Shown piece after piece: positions 20,462-28,674 of a stretch of DNA of 33,484 nt. The stretch spans positions 1-33,484 of the IMG/VR virus record IMGVR_UViG_3300021420_000094; one strand, written 5' to 3'. The notes below the pieces were generated by a model that was not told the origin of the DNA, did no database searches, and saw only the letters and a program-made list of their open reading frames with translations. The DNA is from a virus. The position numbers and the translations under genes are program-made. Positions within the stretch are counted from its first letter, which is position 1. Every line of letters starts with the position of its first letter.

Positions 20462-21748
20462 ATGAGTGATGTAGATTTATCAGCCCTTAACGGGGACTTC
20501 AAACAGGCATATCAGGACAAGATCAAAGACTTAGTTCCTAACTATGCGTATGTTCTTAAAAATACGACCGTAGAAAAAGGAATGAAGCAGCTCGGAGACA
20601 AGTTCAACGCGCCCGTCAAAGTGCAAAGCGGCCAAGGCTATACGTACAATACGGATGGCTCCGCTTTCGCGCTCAATGCGGCTATTGGACTCCAGATGGA
20701 AAATGCGCTTGTTCCGGCATTCTCTCTCATCCGCCGGGACAACATCAGCTATACGGCTATCAGCCGTTCTGCTGGTAAGAACAGCTTCGGAAAGGCCGTT
20801 GACATTACCCTCAACGACATGACCGAAGGTGCGGGGTTCCGCCTAGAAGCTACGTATCTTCATGGTACGCAAGGCATCGGGCAGACCTCCTCAACCACCA
20901 TGGTTAGCTCCACCCAAACCACGGTGCAACTCACTGCCGCGACATGGGCGACTGGTATTTGGGCTTCTTCAATCGGAGCACAGGTGCAGTTCTATGTTAT
21001 CGCTGGTGGCGCGTTGGTTTCTTCAGGCGCGGATTCTGTGTTCCAAGTTGTGGGAATGAACTTCACTGCCTTCACAATCACTGTGAATGGTACCACGACT
21101 GGTAGCACGGCTCTCGTTGCTGCTTCTGGAACGCCTCTGAATGTTGCCTTTAATGGCGCGTTCGGATCGACGTTTGCTCTCCCCATCGAAGGCGTTGGCT
21201 TAATGGCTATCGCTTCTAACGTTGGGACGCTGTTTAGCATCAATTCTCAGACGTGGCCGCTGTGGCAGGGAAATACGTACGACGCTGGTGCGGCTCCTCT
21301 GACCTTCGGTAAACTTCAGAAAGCCATCACACTGCCCGGCGATAAGGGCTTGATGGGAGAAGAGTGCACGGTTCTCGTGCCTTTGACCTCATTCAGCGAC
21401 TTACTCACCGAACAGGCGGCTGCTCGCCGATACGGCGACGTGAAAGGGAAAAAGTTCGACAACGGCTGCGATGCGTTGGAGTTCTATTCTCCGGCTGGCA
21501 CAATGACCATCGTTCCCCATCCTTTGGTGAAACGCGGTCAGGCGTTGCTGTATCCGACAGATAGCATCACCCGCATTGGTTCTAGCGAGTTGACGTTCCA
21601 GCTCCCCGGCACCTCGACGGACAGCTATCTTCAGGTTCCTCTCGGAGACTTTGCTGGCTACCAAGTTCGTATTTGGGCTGACAATACCATCTTCGCGGAA
21701 ACCCCGTCGCATATGTGCTACATCACGAACATCGTTCCGCGAAGCTAG
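20462..21748 (+). CDS. Major capsid protein
   Basis: 428 aa, directly after the scaffold module, with AAAGGAT about eight bases upstream. Helical N-terminus (F-K-Q-A-Y-Q-D-K-I-K-D-L-V-P), then a long region G-K-A-V-D-I-T-L-N-D-M-T-E-G-A-G-F-R. The centre (about 150-265) is Ser/Thr/Ala-rich, an inserted surface domain, and is followed by the core elements M-G-E-E-C-T-V-L-V-P-L and L-Q-V-P-L-G-D-F-A-G-Y-Q-V-R. Probably HK97 fold of the P22 or similar type. G+C is clearly higher than in its neighbours: 34 of 60 bases at 21421-21480, against 23 of 60 at 17041-17100. This suits a highly expressed gene or a different origin. Confidence 0.85.
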   Translation: MSDVDLSALNGDFKQAYQDKIKDLVPNYAYVLKNTTVEKGMKQLGDKFNAPVKVQSGQGYTYNTDGSAFALNAAIGLQMENALVPAFSLIRRDNISYTAISRSAGKNSFGKAVDITLNDMTEGAGFRLEATYLHGTQGIGQTSSTTMVSSTQTTVQLTAATWATGIWASSIGAQVQFYVIAGGALVSSGADSVFQVVGMNFTAFTITVNGTTTGSTALVAASGTPLNVAFNGAFGSTFALPIEGVGLMAIASNVGTLFSINSQTWPLWQGNTYDAGAAPLTFGKLQKAITLPGDKGLMGEECTVLVPLTSFSDLLTEQAAARRYGDVKGKKFDNGCDALEFYSPAGTMTIVPHPLVKRGQALLYPTDSITRIGSSELTFQLPGTSTDSYLQVPLGDFAGYQVRIWADNTIFAETPSHMCYITNIVPRS

Positions 21749-21750
21749 AA

Positions 21751-22161
21751 ATGAATACGTGTTGTCGTTGTGATAAAGTTCACTCCTACTCTCAAAAGTA
21801 TTATTGTCGAGAGTGCTGGGGAAAGTTGAATAAAAAATATCGAATTCGTTGGAATAGCGAAAATCCTGGTAGAGAAAAACTTCGCCATAGGAAAAACGCT
21901 TTGAAAACAAACTTCGGTATGACTCTTGAAGATTACAACACGCTATTCACTAGGCAGGATGGTAGATGCGCTATTTGTGGTAAGCATCAGTCAGACTTTA
22001 CAAAAGCTCTCCATATAGATCATGACCACAAGACCGGCAGTATACGCGGTCTTTTGTGCAATGAATGCAATCATGGGGTCGGCAATTTTAAAGATGACCA
22101 AACTTTACTACAGAGAGCGATTATTTACTTATCTAAATTCGCATTAGTTCCACGGTCGTAA
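21751..22161 (+). CDS. Endonuclease VII-type HNH nuclease
   Basis: 136 aa from the ATG two bases after the capsid stop; a frame from 21715 lies within the capsid gene. N-terminal Cys cluster C-C-R-C...C-R-E-C. Core: M-T-L-E-D-Y-N-T-L-F (57-66), zinc pairs C73/C76 and C103/C106, and the active site H-I-D-H-D-H (88-93) before G-S-I-R-G-L-L-C-N-E-C-N. This is the T4 endonuclease VII family, which includes junction resolvases and many mobile homing-type nucleases. Here the absence of a ribosome site, the sharp G+C drop (25 of 60 at 21841-21900) and the place beside the capsid gene favour a mobile gene. It ends in V-P-R-S, as does the capsid protein. Confidence 0.9.
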   Translation: MNTCCRCDKVHSYSQKYYCRECWGKLNKKYRIRWNSENPGREKLRHRKNALKTNFGMTLEDYNTLFTRQDGRCAICGKHQSDFTKALHIDHDHKTGSIRGLLCNECNHGVGNFKDDQTLLQRAIIYLSKFALVPRS

Positions 22162-22195
22162 TCCCAATAAGGTAGGCTGAGTATCGGACTACCTC

Positions 22196-22251
22196 CGTCT
22201 CAATACGCTGCCCTTCTGCCTCCCCGACGGGAGGGCAGCAGTGTTGAGATG
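22196..22251 (+). terminator. Long stem-loop after the capsid/nuclease pair
   Basis: CGTCTCAATAC (22196-22206) pairs with GTGTTGAGATG (22241-22251), with two G-T wobbles. GCTGCCCT (22207-22214) pairs with AGGGCAGC (22232-22239), with one A bulged at 22240. An inner hairpin TCCC-CGAC-GGGA can form at the tip. About 19 pairs in all. There is no T-run, so it may be a processing or stability element rather than a classical terminator. Confidence 0.7.
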
Positions 22252-22298
22252 CAAATAGGTTACAGTTTTTGTAACTATTCTACCCACAGGAGAAAAAC

Positions 22299-22475
22299 AT
22301 GGCTACTCTCGTAATCACAGTTGTTACGACTGATACGGATGCAATGATAACTGATCAGCTGCAAGGTGTTGGTACAATTACCGATCCTGAAGCGATTGGC
22401 CGTATTGCTCGTTATATTAATGGACTTGCGGATGGTGCATTCTACGAAACTTCCGTTACCACGGCTGTATCATAA
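22299..22475 (+). CDS. 58-aa virion-type small protein
   Basis: AGGAG seven bases before the ATG. The product begins MATLVITVVTTDTDAMITDQ and continues with T-I-T-D-P-E-A-I-G-R-I-A-R-Y-I-N-G-L-A-D-G, a strand, a helix and a final strand. Found right after the hairpin, as a new translation unit. Probably a small head or tail component. The hairpin GTTAC/GTAAC just upstream could shape its leader. Confidence 0.62.
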   Translation: MATLVITVVTTDTDAMITDQLQGVGTITDPEAIGRIARYINGLADGAFYETSVTTAVS

Positions 22476-22492
22476 TCCAAGGAGACACTTAC

Positions 22493-22966
22493 ATGAATGA
22501 CCCATTCAGTGAAAAACGGGGCATGGTGCAAATGCTTCTGAAAATGCTAAAAAAACACGCTTCCGATGAAGTTGGTAGCGGTCTTAAACATCCAGAAGGT
22601 GAAGGCGATATGCACGGTCTACAGGCTGAAAAAGTAGAAGATTTGCCTAATCACGAGATGGATGCATCAACGCCAGAACACGAAGTTGATACGAAGTTAA
22701 TACCGGAAGATCAGCATACTGCGAATATGGGCTATAGTAAAGGCGGAGTTGTTGAGAAAGTTAATGCTACCGATCCTACACCTAAAATTCATTCTGGGCC
22801 AATTCCTTATGAATCTGCTGAAGGTCATCCTGACACTCGCGGAGCTGTTCAAGAAGAAGCTAATGAACCACTAGACGAACGAGAAGCCGAAATTCCCGAA
22901 GAAAATGGTTCATTATTCGATAATTTCCTGCGACCTCTAAAGAAACGCAAGTCACCCATAAAATAG
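22493..22966 (+). CDS. 157-aa acidic protein with YSKGG motif
   Basis: AAGGAGA eight to ten bases before the ATG. The N-terminus is an amphipathic basic helix (M-V-Q-M-L-L-K-M-L-K-K-H). The rest is disordered and strongly acidic, with M-G-Y-S-K-G-G-V-V at 79-87 and a basic end L-K-K-R-K-S-P-I-K. The G-Y-S-K-G-G element recurs in the ejection-type protein at 30981, and A-K-G-G variants occur in the last gene. Probably an internal head or ejection component. Function unknown. Confidence 0.62.
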   Translation: MNDPFSEKRGMVQMLLKMLKKHASDEVGSGLKHPEGEGDMHGLQAEKVEDLPNHEMDASTPEHEVDTKLIPEDQHTANMGYSKGGVVEKVNATDPTPKIHSGPIPYESAEGHPDTRGAVQEEANEPLDEREAEIPEENGSLFDNFLRPLKKRKSPIK

Positions 22967-22969
22967 TCT

Positions 22970-23013
22970 GCGAGAAAAAAGAGTGTATTTTTCTTGCATC
23001 CGTTTGGGGTGCA
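22970..23013 (+). terminator. Two competing hairpins before the second fibre gene
   Basis: GCGAGAAAAA (22970-22979) pairs with TTTTTCTTGC (22988-22997) over an 8-base loop. TGCATCC (22995-23001) pairs with GGGTGCA (23007-23013). They share three bases, so both cannot be complete at once. The T-run in the first stem is compatible with a weak terminator; a regulatory switch is also possible. They lie in the 86-base gap between two genes. Confidence 0.5.
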
Positions 23014-23052
23014 TCGGCACAAAACCCCGTGTTTTAGTATAGGAGAAATAGC

Positions 23053-24240
23053 GTGTCAATTCCACTTATTATAAACGGCCAAACATTTGATTATCCCGTT
23101 AATTTTGATGAAGAATGGGGTATAGATGCCACCGGCTGGGCACAAGCTGTAACGAATGGTATGCTACAACGGGCGGGTGGTAACTTTCCCCTGCTCGCTG
23201 ATGTTAATTTTGGAGCATCCTTTGGCCTTCTTTCTGCCTATTTTTCCTCCCGCGCTGCAAATCCCTCCACCGTTGGTACTATACGCCTAGCTTCTGCTGA
23301 TGCTGGTATCGGTTTTCGTAATAACGCTAATACTGGTAATCTCATACTCACCACTAATAATACCGATCAACTTACTTTTAACGGCTCTGCTATAGGTTTT
23401 ACAGGAGCCGTTAATGCTGGTACACAATATCAACTCGGTTATTATGCCACTTCTTCAAATGTTATTAGCAGTAATCCAAATACTGTAGCTGGAACACAAG
23501 TTTTAGTAACTGATGTTCATGGCGTACCTACTACTACTGGAAATGGTGGTACAACCCCAACCGAGATTGGTTATGTTCATGGTGTAACTTCTTCTATTCA
23601 ACCTCAAATTAATGCTACTGTGGCAGTGGCTAATGCCGCACTTCCTGAAACTGGTGGTACCATGTCTGGTGTTATTAACATGGGAGCCAATAAGATCAGC
23701 AATTTGGCCGCTCCAACTGTGACAAATGATGCCGTGGCTTATGGGCAAACATTTGATGTTGGTAGCCATAAAATAACTGGATTGGCGAACGGTACAGCAG
23801 CAACAGATGCCCAAACTTTCGGTCAAAAAAAGTACTTCCAAACTGTCATGAACACAAGTACGACAAACACAAGCAGTTCATCTACTACTTATGTGTCAGT
23901 AGGACTATCAGTAACTATTACTCCTACTAGTGCAAGTAATCGTATAAAACTTAGTTGGACTGGATCAGTAAGAAACTCCGCGAGTGGGGCTTTCCAAGTA
24001 GTCCAGCAAATCACTGATGGCACTAATGCCAGTGGTGATTTAACAATCTATCAATGGGGCAGTACGATTACATCTCAAATTGGATTTCCTGTTAGTGGTA
24101 TATGGGTTGCCTCTCCCGCTACTGTAAGTCCAGTTACTTATTCATTACAGATGCGAGTTTTTAGTTCTTCAGGCGGCATCAATTTTGATTGGAATATAGA
24201 TAATTTAGCGACCGTTATGATAGCAGAGGAGATAGTGTAA
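23053..24240 (+). CDS. Second fibre protein (GTG start)
   Basis: 395 aa starting at GTG with AGGAGAAA eight bases upstream; no ATG fits better. The N-terminal 60 residues (G-Q-T-F-D-Y-P-V-N-F-D-E-E-W-G, then G-W-A-Q-A-V-T-N-G) are a typical attachment domain. Shaft: G-T-M-S-G-V-I-N-M-G-A-N-K-I-S-N-L and again H-K-I-T-G-L-A-N-G-T-A-A-T-D-A-Q. C-terminal 130 residues: a beta domain ending N-L-A-T-V-M-I-A-E-E-I-V, related to the end of the fibre at 11927. It lies between head and tail genes. TAATG overlap with the adaptor gene. Confidence 0.8.
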   Translation: MSIPLIINGQTFDYPVNFDEEWGIDATGWAQAVTNGMLQRAGGNFPLLADVNFGASFGLLSAYFSSRAANPSTVGTIRLASADAGIGFRNNANTGNLILTTNNTDQLTFNGSAIGFTGAVNAGTQYQLGYYATSSNVISSNPNTVAGTQVLVTDVHGVPTTTGNGGTTPTEIGYVHGVTSSIQPQINATVAVANAALPETGGTMSGVINMGANKISNLAAPTVTNDAVAYGQTFDVGSHKITGLANGTAATDAQTFGQKKYFQTVMNTSTTNTSSSSTTYVSVGLSVTITPTSASNRIKLSWTGSVRNSASGAFQVVQQITDGTNASGDLTIYQWGSTITSQIGFPVSGIWVASPATVSPVTYSLQMRVFSSSGGINFDWNIDNLATVMIAEEIV

Positions 24241-25202
24241 TGCCTCTTTCACTCTATACAACCGATTCTCTTATTCCAACACTACGCCTTTTGCCACTTA
24301 TGCCATCAGTGCAAGCTTTATTTAGTGATGCAAATTTAGTCACAATTATGGATTTTGAGATGAGTGCAAAGATTCTTCCTATGATTGATAATCAGGCAGA
24401 GGAATATTTTGTGCGAGTACAGGATATACCCTATTCAACATCACAAACAGTATTTCCACTACCGACAAGAGCTACTGCTGATAAATTGCGCTCAGTATCT
24501 TTTAAAGATAATGATAATAATGAAATTAGAATTCCTCGCCTTCGTCCCGAAGATATCATGTCCAATGTGAACGCCACCGGACTTGCAATCAATCCTGCTC
24601 TTTGGGGATTCTATCTACAGGATAATCTAATAGTTCTTTATCTCAGCAGTGCGAATGGTGGAAGCAGCTCATTCCCATTTCTGCGTATCCGTTATGTTAG
24701 AATGCCTAGTACGCTTGTAGAAGAAGCAAATTGCGCTCAAATCACCGCCATAGCAGGGAATGTTATAACTGTAAACACTGTTGCAAATCCTCTACCAACT
24801 ACTTTTACTACTACGGCGACGTATGATATTGTTTCTAATACTCCTCAAATGTTTGTGAGCAAAGGCGATGATTTAACTATTACAAATATCACGGGGAATA
24901 TGATGACCTTTACATCTCTGCCGGTGGTACCATCAACGCTTCCCGGCCCCCAGATCGGCGATTGGGTCTGCCTCGCTATGCAGTCCCCGATTCCTCAAAT
25001 TCCTTTTAAACCGGGATTTCAACTGCTTCTTCAATTATCAGCAGCTAAATGTCTTGAAATTCATGGTGATGCTCAAGGGTTTAATGTGGCGATGAGTCAG
25101 GCGGCGGATATGAAAGATTATTTTATCTCTGTCTTAACCCCACGAGTAGATGGTAATGTTATTCGTCTTACTACTCCAAATTCTCTCTACGGATGGGATT
25201 AG
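24240..25202 (+). CDS. Head-to-tail adaptor (P22 gp4-like position)
   Basis: 320 aa. Has I-L-P-M-I-D-N-Q-A-E-E-Y-F-V, S-T-S-Q-T-V-F-P-L-P-T-R-A-T-A-D-K-L, W-G-F-Y-L-Q-D-N-L-I-V-L-Y, then F-L-R-I-R-Y-V-R-M-P. The C-terminal helices L-L-L-Q-L-S-A-A-K-C-L-E and A-M-S-Q-A-A-D-M-K-D-Y resemble those of connector proteins that bind under the portal. A Ser/Thr-rich segment in the middle (about 165-225) looks inserted. The place before the nozzle gene supports the role, and identity is by context as much as sequence. Confidence 0.6.
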   Translation: MPLSLYTTDSLIPTLRLLPLMPSVQALFSDANLVTIMDFEMSAKILPMIDNQAEEYFVRVQDIPYSTSQTVFPLPTRATADKLRSVSFKDNDNNEIRIPRLRPEDIMSNVNATGLAINPALWGFYLQDNLIVLYLSSANGGSSSFPFLRIRYVRMPSTLVEEANCAQITAIAGNVITVNTVANPLPTTFTTTATYDIVSNTPQMFVSKGDDLTITNITGNMMTFTSLPVVPSTLPGPQIGDWVCLAMQSPIPQIPFKPGFQLLLQLSAAKCLEIHGDAQGFNVAMSQAADMKDYFISVLTPRVDGNVIRLTTPNSLYGWD

Positions 25203-25211
25203 GTATAAAAC

Positions 25212-28200
25212 TTGTCACTTCAAACTGATCCACAATATATTCAACTCGATTGTAAAGGGCTTTTTACAATGCCCAATTCTCTTAGCCAAGTGCCGAAGGG
25301 TTCTTTACTAGAGGCTGAGAATGTAGTGGTAAGCTATAATGGCTTACTTTCAGTGCGTCGTGGGATAAAACAATTCGGTACCAATCTTGCCACACTAATT
25401 AGTAATCCAAATACTGAAGTTTTTCAAGAGTTTTTTTATAAAGGCAGCAAACTAATCTGGTTTGGAGATTCGACTGTCCCAAGATTTAATCCTGCGAAAG
25501 CCTATTTTGCCTATGATAGCGATGGCCTTGGGACATGGATACAAACAACCCACCCTTTTCCACCGCCAGCGTATACTCTGACAGATACCTATAGATCAGC
25601 CCAAAGTAATGATAATATATACTTTACATCGACCAATGGGGCTCTAAAGACAGATAATCCAGCAAATGCTCTATACTCAGCGGGTGGTCTGCCGGGATTA
25701 GATGGACAGGCTGTGCTTGTCAATGCAGCGGGTTTTCTTTCCTCCGATACTTCCGTTGCCTATAGAATGACTTGGACTTATACAGACGCGAACCACAATG
25801 CCGTACAAGGAACACCGAGTACGCGGTTAGTAATAGCAAATACCTTTGGTTTAGTTACTGATACTACATCTGGTGCGACATTTGCCATAAATACCATTCC
25901 TAGCGGCACTAAATTCACGGTTAGCACGACATTGGGACTTTCGCCGGGAGATTCCATCACCCAAGGTGCTGCCACCACGACTATTTCTACGGTGGGATTA
26001 GCATTTACTATTACATCTGTACCGACTTCGACCACAATAGACGTAAGTAGCGCGGCTGGTCTTTCCGTCAATGATACTATTGTGCAGGGTGCAAATACTA
26101 CAGTAATACAAGGAATATCAGGTCTTACATTAACAGTAAATAGTACAGCAGGTTTTATAGCCGGTACGGCCTATGATACTTCCGTACTGCAAATAACAGT
26201 TTTCTCTACGGCGGGATTTGTTGCGGGTCAAACAAGTAATGTGCAATTGACTTATACAATTCCGCACGGTACTACCACCGCTTTTGAATGGCAGATATAT
26301 CGTACTATTATGTCGGCTTCAGCTTCTACTGATCCGGGGGATTCAGAACAGTTAGTCGCTTCAGGAAATCCAAGTTCCACTGATATAACAAACGGCTTTT
26401 TTACTGTAATAGACGCTCTTCCGCAAAGTCAATTAGGAGCAGCACTCTATACTAATGCAGGACAGGAAGGTATAGCACAGGCGAATAATATTCCTCCTTT
26501 GGCGAATGATATGTGCTTCTTTTTTGGCTATATCATTTATGGAGCGGCTACAACTCAACAAAAATTTATTCTGTCGCTTCTTTCCGCCGAACCACCAAAT
26601 GGTATACAGGTTGGAGATACTTTTACTATAACAAATGGAGCTTCGCACTTTACATTAACCGCTTCAACTAGTGAGAATATCTCGCTAGGCGATTTTAAAG
26701 TGTTTACAGGTGGCGATCCGGGTAGCGATATTCTGCAAACAAAATTATCGCTAATTCATATTCTTAATCGGTATAACCAAACCTTAGTTTATGCTTATGA
26801 TGCATCTGATACGAGCGCATCTGGTACTCTCCCCGGTGATTTCTACTTGCAAGAACAGAATATCGGCGGCGGTGTATTTGAAGTATCATCTTCGCGTTCT
26901 ACTTGCTGGAGTCCAGCTCTTACAACTACTCCGTCCGATAATCAATCTCTAACAGGTGGGGGCTTAGGTATGGGCTATTGTTCAAAATTTGAACAGCCCG
27001 AAGCCGTTCCAACAGCCAATACAATTAATGTAGGTAATCCAAACTTTGAATGGCTTCGTTGTTTCCAGCTACGGCATAGTGTCATTATATTAAAGGCCGA
27101 TGGACTATTTCAGTTAACTGGCACTACCTTTCCCTTTACGGTTACTATTCTTGATACAGGAACTATTCTCACTGCTCCTGAATCCTGTGCGATCATGAAT
27201 AATCAGGTTTTTGCCTACACGAACCAAGGAGTTGTGTCAATAGCGGAAACCGGCCCCGGTATCATTTCTCGACCAATTGAAAATCTCCTTCAGCCAATTA
27301 GTTCTTATCTCTATCCAAATTTTCCACAAGTAACGTTTGGAACGGCTTATCAAACCGATAGAAAATATCTGATGAGTACGATTTCCAGCGATGATAATTT
27401 TCAACGAGCCACTATCCAGTATGTATATGATGCCATAACAGAAACATGGACGACATACACCTATCCCATAGCAGTCTGGGATATCCTAGAAAGTCCTGAC
27501 GATCATCGTTTATATGTGGCATCTGCTGATATAACCTATCCATATGTGTTTCAGGAAAGAAAGTCTTTTACTCGCATTGATTTTGCTGATGTTGAAATAC
27601 CTGTTACTATAACAAACTCCAGCGGAACTATTGTTGATCTTACTGATACATCAAAAGTTACAGTTGGATGGAGTTTAGTACAGCTCGTTACAGAATCAAT
27701 ATCAATGCCCTCACAAGTATTGAATTTATCAGTTATAACAGCCGTACTTAACTCCACACAAATTATGGTTACTGATATACTAAATTGGGATTTATCAGGT
27801 AATTCATTCACGGCAATAGAACAACCAGTCCCTGTAAATGTTCGCTATTGTCCTATAGTAGGAGCCGCTGCTTATCCAGCTACTACCGGGAATCCCGGTA
27901 TCATAAAATTCTTCAAAGAAGTCCAGTTCATGTTTCAGGATATAGAATTTGATGCCGTTAATGTTACATTCTCCAGTGATTTTATAGCTAATAGTACACC
28001 TGTAGCTTTAGTGCCTGTACCAGCCGGAGTGCAGTGGGGTCAGTTTCCGTGGGGTCAAGCTCCTTGGGGGGGACTGGACGAGTTTGCTGTATCTTCTGTT
28101 AGAACATATGTCCCTCTTTATGCAAGACGAGCACATTGGTTGAATCTTTCTTTGAATCTAAGTCAGGCTATGGTAGGATTTACGTATGGCGGATGTGTAG

Positions 28201-28235
28201 TGGTTTATCAAGACGTAACTACTCGGAGTAAATAA
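25212..28235 (+). CDS. Tail nozzle protein (P22 gp10-like)
   Basis: 1007 aa. Starts at TTG with AGGT eight bases upstream; an ATG 57 bases later is the alternative. N-terminus: P-N-S-L-S-Q-V-P-K-G-S-L-L-E-A-E-N-V-V, V-R-R-G-I-K-Q-F-G. Beta-propeller-like blades run through the middle (F-A-Y-T-N-Q-G-V-V-S-I-A-E-T-G-P-G-I-I-S). C-terminus: F-F-K-E-V-Q-F-M-F, Q-W-G-Q-F-P-W-G-Q-A-P-W-G, then A-R-R-A-H-W-L-N-L-S-L-N. This layout fits the gp10-type nozzle that stabilises packaged DNA. A repeat-rich insert (about 220-340) with T-V-S-T-T-L-G-L-S-P-G-D-S-I units makes it longer than P22 gp10. Confidence 0.75.
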   Translation: MSLQTDPQYIQLDCKGLFTMPNSLSQVPKGSLLEAENVVVSYNGLLSVRRGIKQFGTNLATLISNPNTEVFQEFFYKGSKLIWFGDSTVPRFNPAKAYFAYDSDGLGTWIQTTHPFPPPAYTLTDTYRSAQSNDNIYFTSTNGALKTDNPANALYSAGGLPGLDGQAVLVNAAGFLSSDTSVAYRMTWTYTDANHNAVQGTPSTRLVIANTFGLVTDTTSGATFAINTIPSGTKFTVSTTLGLSPGDSITQGAATTTISTVGLAFTITSVPTSTTIDVSSAAGLSVNDTIVQGANTTVIQGISGLTLTVNSTAGFIAGTAYDTSVLQITVFSTAGFVAGQTSNVQLTYTIPHGTTTAFEWQIYRTIMSASASTDPGDSEQLVASGNPSSTDITNGFFTVIDALPQSQLGAALYTNAGQEGIAQANNIPPLANDMCFFFGYIIYGAATTQQKFILSLLSAEPPNGIQVGDTFTITNGASHFTLTASTSENISLGDFKVFTGGDPGSDILQTKLSLIHILNRYNQTLVYAYDASDTSASGTLPGDFYLQEQNIGGGVFEVSSSRSTCWSPALTTTPSDNQSLTGGGLGMGYCSKFEQPEAVPTANTINVGNPNFEWLRCFQLRHSVIILKADGLFQLTGTTFPFTVTILDTGTILTAPESCAIMNNQVFAYTNQGVVSIAETGPGIISRPIENLLQPISSYLYPNFPQVTFGTAYQTDRKYLMSTISSDDNFQRATIQYVYDAITETWTTYTYPIAVWDILESPDDHRLYVASADITYPYVFQERKSFTRIDFADVEIPVTITNSSGTIVDLTDTSKVTVGWSLVQLVTESISMPSQVLNLSVITAVLNSTQIMVTDILNWDLSGNSFTAIEQPVPVNVRYCPIVGAAAYPATTGNPGIIKFFKEVQFMFQDIEFDAVNVTFSSDFIANSTPVALVPVPAGVQWGQFPWGQAPWGGLDEFAVSSVRTYVPLYARRAHWLNLSLNLSQAMVGFTYGGCVVVYQDVTTRSK

Positions 28236-28661
28236 ATGCAGTTGCCCCTGTACCGGAGAATCACCGAAGAAGATTTGCAAGATGCCCCTAAAGGCAACTG
28301 GAAAAGTAAATTACTTTATGCAATCAATCTTTTCTTTCAGCAGATTTATTATGGATTACAAAACCAACTTACACCAGAGCAGAATGATATTTGTCAAGTT
28401 GAGGTATTTACTTTGACAGGTTCATCTACACCAAGTAAGAATATCTATAGTTTTACAACAAATTTCTCGTACTATCCAAGCAGAATGACACTAGGACAGA
28501 TAATACCGACAGATGGTTCAACATATGTATTTACCACTGCACCGTTTGTCAGTTGGAATTTTAATAATGGCACCTTTAACGTGCTAGGTATTTGTGGTTT
28601 AAAAGATAATGTTCCATATAAGGTGACCCTAGAAATACGATGGGCACCTATTGTAAACTAG
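28236..28661 (+). CDS. Tail knob/needle-type protein, 141 aa
   Basis: Begins directly after the nozzle stop. N-terminal half helical (N-W-K-S-K-L-L-Y-A-I-N-L-F-F-Q-Q-I-Y), then L-T-P-E-Q-N and a C-terminal beta domain ending Y-K-V-T-L-E-I-R-W-A-P. A helical stalk plus a globular tip, encoded after the nozzle, fits a tail tip plug or knob; in P22 this place is taken by the needle gp26. The assignment is by layout. Confidence 0.58.
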   Translation: MQLPLYRRITEEDLQDAPKGNWKSKLLYAINLFFQQIYYGLQNQLTPEQNDICQVEVFTLTGSSTPSKNIYSFTTNFSYYPSRMTLGQIIPTDGSTYVFTTAPFVSWNFNNGTFNVLGICGLKDNVPYKVTLEIRWAPIVN

Positions 28662-28674
28662 AGAGGGTACTAAA

